From Dendrophyllia cribrosa (Eukaryota > Cnidaria > Anthozoa > Scleractinia > Dendrophylliidae): a stretch of DNA of 64,000 nucleotides. The notes under the pieces were generated by a model. The model searched no databases, was not told the DNA's origin, and was given only the letters and a program-made list of their open reading frames with translations. The stretch spans positions 26,521,676-26,585,675 of the forward strand of contig JAJLRJ010000010.1 in the NCBI GenBank assembly GCA_024195265.1, written 5' to 3'. Shown in pieces: positions 23,745 to 32,229 of the stretch. Position 1 is the stretch's first letter. Every line of letters begins with the position of its first letter. A program made the translations under genes and the position numbers.

Positions 23745-24300
23745 TCATTGTTTCATTTATTTGTTTTTATTATTTTTTCATTTATTTTATTTATTAGATA
23801 TTGTAGAATCTCAGATTGTAATCCCTAGAATATCTCTCCAGGGACAACAATCTCTCGTAAGTGTCGTTGACCTCCTGTGCATACTTCGTGACATCGTTCT
23901 CGATTTGGTCAATTCTTGTGTTAGCTTCATGCAGTTCTCCTGTTAATACCTCCAACTTTGTATCCAAGGATTCTTTCAATTTTGAAATCGAACTTTCGTT
24001 GTGTTTGATTTGACTCTGAAGAGATTCAATGTCTCTTTGAATCTTCACTTGTGTTCCTTTCATTTCTGGCAAGTCGTTACATATTGAACTCAACCGTTGG
24101 CGTACGAAAGCTTCAAAATCATCTTCCACCGTTTCCTTTTGCTTTCCTTTTTTGAGGTCATTCTTTGTTCCTTAGTTCTTACGTATTTTGTCAAAAAATA
24201 AGTCAGAAAACAGAAAAAAATAGAAAAAATCAAATGTAGTCTAGCGGAGCTAGAAGAAACGCGGCCATCGTGCTCGCCGGCCGCTGACCATATCAACAAA
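23745..24300 (-). mobile_element. LINE ORF1-derived fragment with A-rich tail
   Basis: A 111-residue minus-strand frame (24129-23794) starts MEDDFEAFVRQRLSSICNDL, forms a coiled coil, and reaches LERYSRDYNLRFYNI. This matches the ORF1 of L1/Tx1-like LINEs just before the RNA-binding domain. It stops abruptly and is followed on the minus strand by an A-rich, AAATAAA-containing stretch (23795-23735). The 5' leader and ORF1 head are thus joined to a tail with the middle missing, as in a LINE-derived non-autonomous element. Its 5' side lies about 70 bp from the Polinton end. Confidence 0.55.
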
Positions 24301-24373
24301 TCATATCATATCAACCTCATTGGCCTAGACTCAAAAACCGCTAAAAAGTTAAGGTTTAAGGTGCATTAAGGCT

Positions 24374-24600
24374 AGTAGTTAGGGACGTTGGGGGTTCGGG
24401 ATCGCCCCCAAAGACCCCTATGGAGCCTTAATTTAATGATTGGCACCGCCACCCACTGGTCCTCCTGTCAGTCGGCCCAGTGGGTGGCGGTGCCAATCAT
24501 TAAATTAAGGCTCCATAGGGGTCTTTGGGGGCGATCCCGAACGCCCCAACGTCCCTAACTACTCACTGTGAATGCTGGTCCGGTACGAGACCACCACCCC
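24374..24600. repeat. Left Polinton terminal inverted repeat with hairpin
   Basis: The outer part is a hairpin. Arm 24374-24459 pairs with 24477-24563 around a 17-nt loop, with one bulged base near ...GGGGCGTTC. The last 37 bp (24564-24600) are unpaired and shared with the right end. A further copy of those 37 bp lies at 25291-25327. Compared with the right end I count five base differences. Confidence 0.9.
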
Positions 24601-24791
24601 CCAACCCCCTATACTACTGCTTATTTTGTGGACTCGAAAAACCGCATTTGACGCGCCACCGGCACGAGGCCACGAACAAAGCTGGAAGTTCATGCTTGGT
24701 CATTTTGTGTAACATTGCGTTACTTGTCACGTGTGACATATTGTGTTGTCCCTTTCAAACAACAAGAGCTGTCTTGGTCCTGGTTGTTTCT

Positions 24792-25196
24792 TCAAGGAGC
24801 GTCTCCAGTCGTGTCTCCATCAGTAAATATATAAGTCTTTAATAAATCCGAAGCACTGATAGTTTCCTCTTCATACGTGCATAGTCCCTCATCGATGGGG
24901 GGGCCGAGGAGTGATAAATGAGCTTCTAACGGTGTAGGTGAGAACCTGACCATGGTTTGTTTAGTGCCATCTTCGTTTGTAATTTCTTGATATGATACAC
25001 CTATCATCATATTCATGAGAAGCTTATCAAACTCCTCCTCGGTTAAAACATAGACATCGCCAAACAAAGGCTGAAAAAAGCCTAGTGAGTTCCGTTTTAG
25101 TATTTGCCGTTCAGGTTGTGGAGCCTGTTGCTCCACCAAGGCTGGTAATCCTTGTGCGGTGGTATCAGTCAACGATTGTGCAGCTTGTGTCTCCAT
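24792..25196 (-). CDS. Small hypothetical Polinton protein (134 aa)
   Basis: I do not recognise this protein. It is acidic, with no clear membrane segment or signal peptide. Its N-terminus is Gln/Thr/Pro-rich (METQAAQSLTDTTAQG), and the middle holds FGDVYVLTEEEFDKLLMNMM, predicted alpha-helical. The upstream DNA carries the same promoter-like pair seen before polB: CCAATTGAAGAAA at 25237-25249 and GGTATATACG at 25216-25225 (minus strand), 20 bp before the ATG. It is divergent from the gene at 25379, and the two promoters form an inverted repeat around 25228-25359. This suggests expression together with the replication genes. It lies in the extra left-end segment and may have come from another element. 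Confidence 0.6.
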   Translation of the reverse strand: METQAAQSLTDTTAQGLPALVEQQAPQPERQILKRNSLGFFQPLFGDVYVLTEEEFDKLLMNMMIGVSYQEITNEDGTKQTMVRFSPTPLEAHLSLLGPPIDEGLCTYEEETISASDLLKTYIFTDGDTTGDAP

Positions 25197-25215
25197 CAGT
25201 TTTGTACGCAGTGGG

Positions 25216-25249
25216 CGTATATACCAAGGGTAGGGATTTCTTCAATTGG
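25216..25249 (-). promoter_or_regulatory. Early-type promoter motif pair
   Basis: CCAATTGAAGAAA (25237-25249) and GGTATATACG (25216-25225) on the minus strand precede the ATG at 25196. The order matches the polB upstream region. Confidence 0.5.
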
Positions 25250-25339
25250 TAATACCTCCCTTACCGTTGCGGACAGCTGCCTGGGGCTCTCGCTGTGAAT
25301 GCTGGTCTGGTACGAGATCACCACCCCAGGGAGGTATAG

Positions 25340-25375
25340 CCAATTGAAGAAACCCCACCCCTGTGCATATCAACC
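25340..25375 (+). promoter_or_regulatory. Early-type promoter motif pair
   Basis: CCAATTGAAGAAA (25340-25352), then a C-rich spacer and GCATATCAACC (25365-25375), lie just before the ATG at 25379. The whole 25291-25400 block matches the reverse complement of the distal polB upstream region at about 47105-47215. Confidence 0.55.
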
Positions 25376-25378
25376 AAC

Positions 25379-25837
25379 ATGGCAATGACGGCTCAAGGAC
25401 TTGACTTCAATCCAAAGAATCAAGACTACTTCGGTGAATGGCTGCTGTCTTTTGGTGAATCCAATTGGGACTACTTACCAGACATGATCCAGGACTACAT
25501 CCTTGAACTGGTTGAAAGGAGTATCCAGCGTGACTTGGCTGCCAGGACCCTTCATCAACGCAGGATGAAATCTGTATGCCATTCAATAAAAAATCATTAT
25601 CACTGGGAACACCTTTGCCATTTCCGTTTATTCACTTCACAAACATGTGATGAATGTCAAGAACACTTCTCGCCAGAAGTGGACATGGGCAGGCACAGGG
25701 GCATTTGTCCTGGCATGTCGTTTTATAGAGCTTTTCAGGGGCCCTTGATGCTTGCAGACATCGGCAGTGATGACGAGGAAGACTATGACAGCCCAAGTGC
25801 TCACGAAAGTTTCTATGGCATTGGTCACTCAACGTGA
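25379..25837 (+). CDS. Hypothetical zinc-finger protein sharing the PolB N-terminus (152 aa)
   Basis: The first 22 residues (MAMTAQGLDFNPKNQDYFGE) closely match the start of the polymerase at the other end of the element (AAQRLDFNPRNQDYFGDW). The match continues into the promoter DNA, so it comes from duplication of the terminal region. After that the proteins differ. The middle is helical and rich in Arg/Gln. Residues 88-110 hold CDECQEHF...GRHRGIC, a C2HC-type zinc-finger-like pattern. The tail is acidic (DIGSDDEEDYDSPS). Function unknown; DNA or DNA-end binding is a guess from the zinc finger. It stops 52 bp before the exonuclease start, which has its own promoter motif, so I treat the two as separate genes. 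Confidence 0.65.
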   Translation: MAMTAQGLDFNPKNQDYFGEWLLSFGESNWDYLPDMIQDYILELVERSIQRDLAARTLHQRRMKSVCHSIKNHYHWEHLCHFRLFTSQTCDECQEHFSPEVDMGRHRGICPGMSFYRAFQGPLMLADIGSDDEEDYDSPSAHESFYGIGHST

Positions 25838-25856
25838 TCCAGTTGTGTGGTTATCA

Positions 25857-25889
25857 CCAATTGAAAAAACATTCACCCTTCGTATATCA
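25857..25889 (+). promoter_or_regulatory. Early-type promoter motif pair before the exonuclease
   Basis: CCAATTGAAAAAAC (25857-25870), ACCC, then GTATATCA (25882-25889), directly followed by ATG at 25890. It supports this start over upstream in-frame codons. Confidence 0.5.
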
Positions 25890-26258
25890 ATGATGGCGAC
25901 AACACAAGCTTTCATGAACTTTCTCAAATCGAGGAACACTGGACTGAAACAAAAGAGTGCCGACTGGCTCTCAGCCAGACAAAATGCAATTGGTGCCTCT
26001 GAAGTTTCTGCCTTGACAGGATCGTCGCCGTTTGAATCACGGCACAGCTTGCTCATGAAGAAAATTCAGCCAACACATATGCTCAACAATGCGGCTTGTA
26101 CCTGGGGCAATCTGTTTGAGCCGATTATACGCAAGTTTTTTGAACAAAAACATTCTGTTTCCGTTTTTGGTCACAGCATTTCTCTTAATCTGTCAAGCGA
26201 GCATCCGCTTTATCGAAAGGTCACTTGTAGTCCAGACGGATATTTTATGAATAAAGAT

Positions 26259-26410
26259 TATGGCGCGCCGTTTGTTTCAAAATTAATTTTACCTATTGAT
26301 TGCAATGTGTGTGGTTTAATCATAATCACTTCACAAAAGAGTCCTCTTAATTCCATAAACTGTCCTTTAATTTCCTCTCATCTTGCAACTTGGTTGGTAA
26401 AAGGGTGTTT
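26259..26410 (+). repeat. Left terminal inverted repeat of the nested element
   Basis: 152 bp. Begins with TATGGCGCGCC, contains an 8-bp GGCGCGCC palindrome, is AT-rich inside and ends AAAAGGGTGTTT. Pairs without visible mismatch with 30697-30848. Confidence 0.9.
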
Positions 26411-26509
26411 ACAGACTGCAAATTTCCAGTTCGAATATGGGTGTGTATCACTACATGTGTCACAAGATCAGCTGCACATGAGAACATTACAGCATCACTA
26501 GCCATGAAT

Positions 26510-28785
26510 GTGGGTTTTTCAATTGGTCATTTTACTCAATCAGTTCTACGTGCATCAATCTATCAGTTAAAAGTGCGTGTTATTCGATCAATTGGTCGTC
26601 ACCACAGTCAGTTGTACATGTGTCAGTCAATCAGTTAAAAGTGCGTGTTATTCGATCAGTTGACCGTTTTACTCCGGCAATCAGTTGTACATGCATTAAT
26701 CAAAGTGCGTGTTATTCGATCAGTTGACCGTTACTCAATCAGTTGTCAGTTTGTTGTTCCATCAGTTGTGTGTGTTTTTCGAGCAGTTATGTGTATTTTT
26801 TTGATCAGATGCGTGTTATATTAAATCACTTGTCAGTTTGTCAGAATCGATTAGTTGTTCGTGTTTTTCGATCAGTTGTGCGTATTATTCAATCAGTTGT
26901 GCGTGTTTTGCGATCAGTTGTGCGTATTATTCAATCAGTTGTCAGTTTGTTATTCGATCAGTTGTGCGTATTATTCGATCAGTTGTATATGTTCGATCGG
27001 TTGTGTGTTTTGCATGTTCAATCAGTTGTCAGTTTATTATTCGATCAGTTGTGCGTGTTATTCTATCAGTTGTGCGTGTTATTCAATCAGTTGTGTGTGT
27101 TATTCAATCAGTTGTGCGTGTTATTCTATCAGTTGTGTGTATTATTCGATCAGTTGTGTGTATTATTCAATCAGTTGTGCGTATTATTCAATCAGTTGTG
27201 CGTGTTATTCAATCAGTTGTGTGTGTTATTCTATCAGTTGTGTGTATTATTCTATCAGTTGTGCGTGTAATTCTATCAGTTGTGTGTTTTATTCCATCAG
27301 TTGTCCGTATTATTCTATCAGTTGTGTGTGTTATTCGATCAGTTGTGTGTATTATTCTATCAGTTGTGTGTTTTATTCGATCAGTTGTGCGTATTATTCA
27401 ATCAGTTGTGCGTGTTTTGCGATCAGTTGTGCGTATTATTCAATCAGATGTGCGTATTATTCAATCAGTTGTCAGTTTGTTATTCGATCAGTTGTGCGTA
27501 TTATTCGATCAGTTGTATGTGTTCGATCGGTTGTGTGTTTTGCATGTTCAATCAGTTGTCAGTTTATTATTCGATCAGTTGTGCGTGTTATTCTATCAGT
27601 TGTGCGTGTTATTCAATCAGTTGTGTGTGTTATTCAATCAGTTGTGCGTGTTATTCTATCAGTTGTGCGTATTATTCGATCAGTTGTGCGTATTATTCTA
27701 TCAGTTGTGTGTATTATTCGATCAGTTGTGTGTATTATTCGATCGATTGTGAGTATTATTCAATCAGTTGTGCGTGTTATTCATTCTATCAGTTGTGTGT
27801 ATTATTCGATCAGTTGTGCGTGTTATTCAATCAGTTGTGTGTATTATTCGATCAGTTGTGTGTTTTATTCAATCAGTTGTCAGTTTGCTATTCTATCAGT
27901 TGTGCGTATTATTCAATCAGTTGTCAGTTCATTATTCGATCAGTTGTGTGTATTATTCGATCAGTTGTCAGTTTATTATTCGATCAGTTGTGTGTATTAT
28001 TCGATCAGTTGTGTGTTTTATTCAATCAGTTGTCACTTTGTTATTCGATCAGTTGTGCGTGTTCTTCGATCAATTGTGTGTTTTATTCAATCACTTGTCA
28101 GCTTATTATTCGATCGGTTGTGTGTATTTATTCGATCGTTTGTCAGTTTATTATTCGATCAGTTGTGTGTATTATTCGATCAGTTGTGCGTGTTTTTTTA
28201 TCAGTTGTACTTATTATTCAATCAGTTGTCACTTTGTTATTCGATCAGTTGTGCGTGTTTTTCGATTAGTTGTGTGTTTTGTTCAATCAGTTGTCAGTTT
28301 GTTGTTCGATCAGTTGTGCGTGTTTTTTCGATCAGTTGTGTGTTTTATTCAATCAGTTGTCACTTTGTTATTCGATCAGTTGTGCGTATTAATCGATCAG
28401 TTGTGCGTATTATTCGATCAGTTGTCAGTTTATTATTCGATCAGTTGTGTGTATTATTCGATCGGTTGTGTGTATTATTCGATCAGTTGTCAGTTTATTA
28501 TTCGATCAGTTGTGCGTGTTTTTTTTGTCGGTTGTACTTATTATTGAATCAGTTGTCAGTTTGTTGTTCGATCAGTTGTGCGTGTTTTTCGATCAGTTGT
28601 GCGTTTTATTCAATCAGTTGTCACTTTGTTATTCGATCAGTTGTGTTGTGTGTTATTCGATCAGTTGTGTTGTGTGTTATTCGATCAGTTGTGCGTGTTT
28701 AATATTCGATCAGTTGGATGTGTTTTTAATCAGTTGTGTCTTTTTCGATCAGTCGTGCGTGTTATTCGATCAGTTGTGCGGCAGA
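26510..28785 (+). repeat. 21-bp tandem array, forward arm
   Basis: Unit consensus CAGTTGTGYGTRTTATTCRAT, with 21 bp for most units and 23-bp variants such as CAGTTGTCAGTTTGTTATTC. I estimate around 100 units, degenerate at the left edge (26510-26830). A larger repeat is visible: a block with a TTTTGCATGTTCAATCAGTT landmark at about 27007 recurs 530 bp later at about 27537. Because 21 is a multiple of three, several frames stay open for hundreds of codons (SISCVCY, QLCVLFD and RSVVRII repeats); these are not genes. Confidence 0.9.
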
Positions 28786-29212
28786 TCGCTTTTGGCCGGG
28801 ACTACGCTGTTGCTATTCTTGGCGACCAATTGCAGTAAATCGATAGTAGCTTGTAATTGGTCGGTTCGGCATTATCATAGCAATTACGGAATTTCCCATC
28901 GCAGACACTAGGTGACGAGCGCGGAATCGTTTCTTTCACCAAGGAGGATGAATTCGAATCAGGATATCAACTCTTTGCTGGGAGATTTCTCGAGAACCTT
29001 TTCGGATCTTATGAATCGTCTGCAGCCATCCACTGGAGCCACTGGAACCACTGCCAGTGCATTAGACAGTACACGAAACGCACTGAGGTCCCTTCAGCCG
29101 GACTCAAGAATGGCCAACGATATTTCACTGTCCTTCAACCGCTCATCGCCGGCCGAAAGCTCTAGTTCATCTAGCCGTCCAACATTGCCGTCTGTGGCCA
29201 GGCGACTGATTG
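28786..29212 (+). other. Unique spacer between repeat arms, with a possible captured exon
   Basis: Non-repetitive and richer in G+C than the arms. From ATG at 28948 an 89-codon frame runs to a TAA at 29215-29217 in the first repeat unit of the right arm. The peptide starts MNSNQDINSLLGDFSRTFSD, is helical, then Ser/Thr/Pro-rich (AESSSSSSRPTLPS). Bases before the ATG read like a 5' leader. It could be a captured piece of a host gene; I do not recognise which one. Confidence 0.5.
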
Positions 29213-30690
29213 AATAAAACACACAACTGATCGAATAATACACACAACTGATAGAATAGCAAACTGACAACTGATTGAATAAAACACACAACTGATCGCA
29301 AAACACGCACAACTGATCGAATAATAAACTGACAACTGATCGAATAATACACACAACTGATCGAATAATGAACTGACAACTGATTGAATAATACGCACAA
29401 TTGATAGAACAGCAAACTGACAACTGATTGAATAAAACACACAACTGATCGCAAAACACGAACAACTGATCGAATAATACGCACAACTGATCGAATAACA
29501 AACTGACAACTGATCGAACAATACACACAACCGATCGCAAAACACGAACAACTGATCGAATAATACACACAACTGATCGAATAACAAACTGACAACTGAT
29601 TGAATAATAAGTATAACCGATAGAAAAACACGCACAACTGATCGAATAACAAACTGACAACTGATTGAATAAAACACACGACTAATCGAATAACACAAAA
29701 CTGATCGAAAAACACGTACAATTGATAGAATAAGACGCACAACTGATCGCACAACACACACACACAACTGATCGAATAATACGCACAACTGATCGAGTAA
29801 TACAATACAACTGATCGAATAATACACACAACTGATCGAATAATACGCACAACTGATAGAATAATACACACAACTGATAGAATAATACACACAACTGATA
29901 GAATAATACACACAACTGATCGAATAACACACACAACTGATAGAATAATACCGACAACTGATCGAATAATACACACAACTGATAGAATAACACACACAAC
30001 TGATTGAATAACACGCACAACTGATAGAATAATACACACAACTGATAGAATAACACACACAACTGATTGAATAACACGCACAACTGATCGAATAATACAC
30101 ACAACTGATAGAATAACACGCACAACTGATAGAATAATACACACAACTGATAGAATAACACACACAACTGATTGAATAATACGCACAACTGATTGAATAA
30201 TACGCACAACTGATTGAATAATACACACAACTGATCGAATAATACACACAACTGATAGAATAATACGCACAACTGATCGAATAATACGCACAACTGATAG
30301 AATAACACGCACAACTGATCGAATAATAAACTGACAACTGATTGAACATGCAAAACACACAACCGATCGAACACATACAACTGATCGAATAATACGCACA
30401 ACTGATCGAATAACAAACTGACAACTGATTGAATAATACGCACATCTGATTGAATAATACGCACAACTGATCGCAAAACACGCACAACTGATTGAATAAT
30501 ACGCACAACTGATCGAATAACACACACAACATATCGAACAACAAACTGACAACTGATTATATAACACAACTGATCGAATAAAACGCACAACTGATTGAAT
30601 AACACACAACTAATAGAATACGTAACACACAACTGATCGAATAACACACACAACTGTTAGAACTGAGCACGCACAACTGATTGAATAATA
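29213..30690 (-). repeat. 21-bp tandem array, reverse arm
   Basis: The same 21-bp unit on the minus strand, roughly 70 units by estimate, including the TTTTGCATGTTC landmark (reverse, about 30345). With the forward arm it forms a stem of about 1.5 kb around the 0.43-kb spacer, although unit order means pairing would be imperfect. Confidence 0.9.
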
Positions 30691-30696
30691 CGAACA

Positions 30697-30848
30697 AAAC
30701 ACCCTTTTACCAACCAAGTTGCAAGATGAGAGGAAATTAAAGGACAGTTTATGGAATTAAGAGGACTCTTTTGTGAAGTGATTATGATTAAACCACACAC
30801 ATTGCAATCAATAGGTAAAATTAATTTTGAAACAAACGGCGCGCCATA
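30697..30848 (-). repeat. Right terminal inverted repeat of the nested element
   Basis: 152 bp, reverse complement of 26259-26410, ending CGGCGCGCCATA, followed by the AAAGAT duplication. Confidence 0.9.
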
Positions 30849-31598
30849 AAAGATAACACATTAAATTTGTTAGAATTTAAGTGCCCGTTCAAGCGAAAAA
30901 TAGCGATGAACAGAATCCCTAGCTATTATCGCGATCAGATACAAACAGGGCTTGCTTTGAGTGGTGACATGGTCTCCAAAGGCTTGTTTGTTGACGGCTA
31001 TTTCAGAATGTGTTCTTTAAAACAGCTTGAACCAAGTTTAGCTCACAATTCTTTTCTCAACGCCGGAAAAACATACAAGACAAAAAATAAATCAACTCTT
31101 GCCTGGGGGGTTTGTTATCTATTCAGCAAAAAAAACATCAAGATCAATCAAGTCGAACTTATTGATCTTGGAGCAACGCAAACAATTGCTTTGTTTGAAC
31201 ATGTCATGGGTTTAATTGCCACTAAAGAGATTTTGGTTTCATATGGCAAAATAAGAATGACGTTCACAGCCCGTGACGAAAATGCTGAATTTCTACGTTT
31301 AAACGCCATGAAAGAAGCGTTCTCTAACCCGCGTAGAGAAGGGCCAAAACCTGTTGCAATGTTCGCTTGGAAATTGCTCGATCTAACTGAAATTTGGGAG
31401 TTTAAAAAAGCAGATTTCTTGAGTGAAATCCAAAGGTCTGTTGAATGTTTTCATGAAAACCTATCAAAATTGAAAGGAAGAATCAAAAATTATACTTACA
31501 CCGAGGACTCTGCCATAACTCCAAACACAGGCGACGACAAGGCCTTTTTGGAAGCCTTTTTAATGAAGCAAGCGGCAAAGCTTACTCCAGAGTTCTGA

Positions 31599-32229
31599 AC
31601 GCATTATGCCATAAATATTCGTTTTTGATTATCACCGCATCAGACATTCATTGTTGTCTCAGGTAATTTACAATCGCTCGTTGTTGCTTAAAATAGACAT
31701 TTCGTGCCTCATAAATATACAATATCTCACTTTGCCCCGTCCCAGTCCCCACGCCCTAAATGCGCATGCGTATTGTCTCAGTTTCTCAGTGTTTGCCAAA
31801 AGCGAAACCACAAGTAAGCGGATTGTTGAACTGATCATTATAAATAGAAAAATCACCCCATATGTTTCTTAGTTCAACAGATTTTGGTGAAGTCTAGGGA
31901 GGTGAAAGCCGGCCAACTTTCTGAATCCTGTTTAAAGGCTTGCGCAAATGGTTGAATTACAGAGTAGAGGGGGATGTCTTCCAGTGGACGGTACCCCCGG
32001 GTGAGCCCGCTCTGGCCCTACTGGTTCCAGGGGGGTGCCAAACAGAGTTCTCCTAGGAGTTCTCGCCCTCGCTCCCAGAGGTAAAATGTGGAAATGACAA
32101 CCGCCTTGTCAGCGGTTAAAGTCCTAGCCTAGGCTAGGCAAAGAACTGCCACCGGCACCCCCCTGCAAGGGTTTTTGCCCTTTTGTTGACCTGTCACGCA
32201 ATGTGTCACGCGTGACAAGTAACGCAATG
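31599..32229. other. Polinton intergenic region between convergent genes
   Basis: Lies between the 3' ends of the exonuclease and the VLTF3-like gene. No convincing gene. The stretch 32150-32229 holds a palindrome-like TGTCACGCGTGACA, also present at 24730-24745 beside the duplicated VLTF3 tail. Confidence 0.45.

Larger units (their letters stand above)
24601..25290. other. Extra segment at left end, mosaic of Polinton pieces
   Basis: The 37-bp inner part of the terminal repeat occurs before (24564-24600) and after (25291-25327) this segment. Inside, plus-strand 24663-24710 encodes a peptide close to the C-terminus of the VLTF3-like protein (HEQSW...ML then stop, compare 32233-32290). Its upstream bases encode a CxxC...HxxxH zinc-finger-like peptide (YYCLFCGLEKPHLTRHRH). 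The 134-residue gene at 24792-25196 also lies here. Best read as DNA gained from a related element or by internal rearrangement. Confidence 0.55.
26259..30848. mobile_element. 4.59-kb palindromic repeat element nested in the exonuclease gene
   Basis: Terminal inverted repeats of 152 bp (26259-26410 and 30697-30848) start TATGGCGCGCCGTTTGTTTC and read as identical. AAAGAT is duplicated at 26253-26258 and 30849-30854. The body has two opposed arrays of a 21-bp repeat (26510-28785 forward, 29213-30690 reverse) around a unique 0.43-kb spacer. There is no transposase or integrase. The 6-bp duplication equals the usual Polinton length, so mobilisation by a Polinton integrase is conceivable; this is inference. 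Identical ends and target duplication point to a recent insertion. Confidence 0.9.
25890..31598 (+). pseudogene. YqaJ-type viral exonuclease/recombinase, interrupted by a 4.59-kb insertion
   Basis: The left part (25890-26258, 123 codons) and right part (30849-31598, about 247 unique codons) together have the length and motif order of YqaJ/lambda-exonuclease-type alkaline nucleases. The left part has RQNAIGASEVSALTG, WGNLFEP (metal-binding Glu) and SPDGYF (Asp). The right part has LEFKCPF (the ExK pair) and the YYRDQIQ helix. The insertion separates the catalytic Asp from the ExK pair. Its AAAGAT target duplication falls exactly on two codons, and both sides are in one reading frame, so the break is purely the insertion. 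The family digests DNA ends for recombination and concatemer processing. The gene lies beside a terminal gene and has an early-type promoter. Confidence 0.8.

Noticed and set aside
24368..24373. A full 6-bp target duplication for the Polinton
   Set aside because: The outer six bases are AAGGCT on the left and AGGCTA on the right. Only AGGCT (5 bp) repeats exactly, so I report 5.
26510..28785. CRISPR array
   Set aside because: Units abut with no unique spacers, the unit is 21 bp, and the setting is a eukaryotic genome.
26743..28911. Long plus-strand open frames of up to 615 codons
   Set aside because: They are translations of the 21-bp repeat, open in several frames at once because 21 is a multiple of three. 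The peptides are heptad copies with no fold.
29094..30653. Long minus-strand open frames of up to 480 codons
   Set aside because: Same cause as on the forward arm: the inverted 21-bp array stays open in three frames.
26743..30653. Antifreeze- or silk-like repeat protein
   Set aside because: Cys/Ile/Ser/Val repeats arise only from the DNA repeat, and codon use is not constrained in any one frame.
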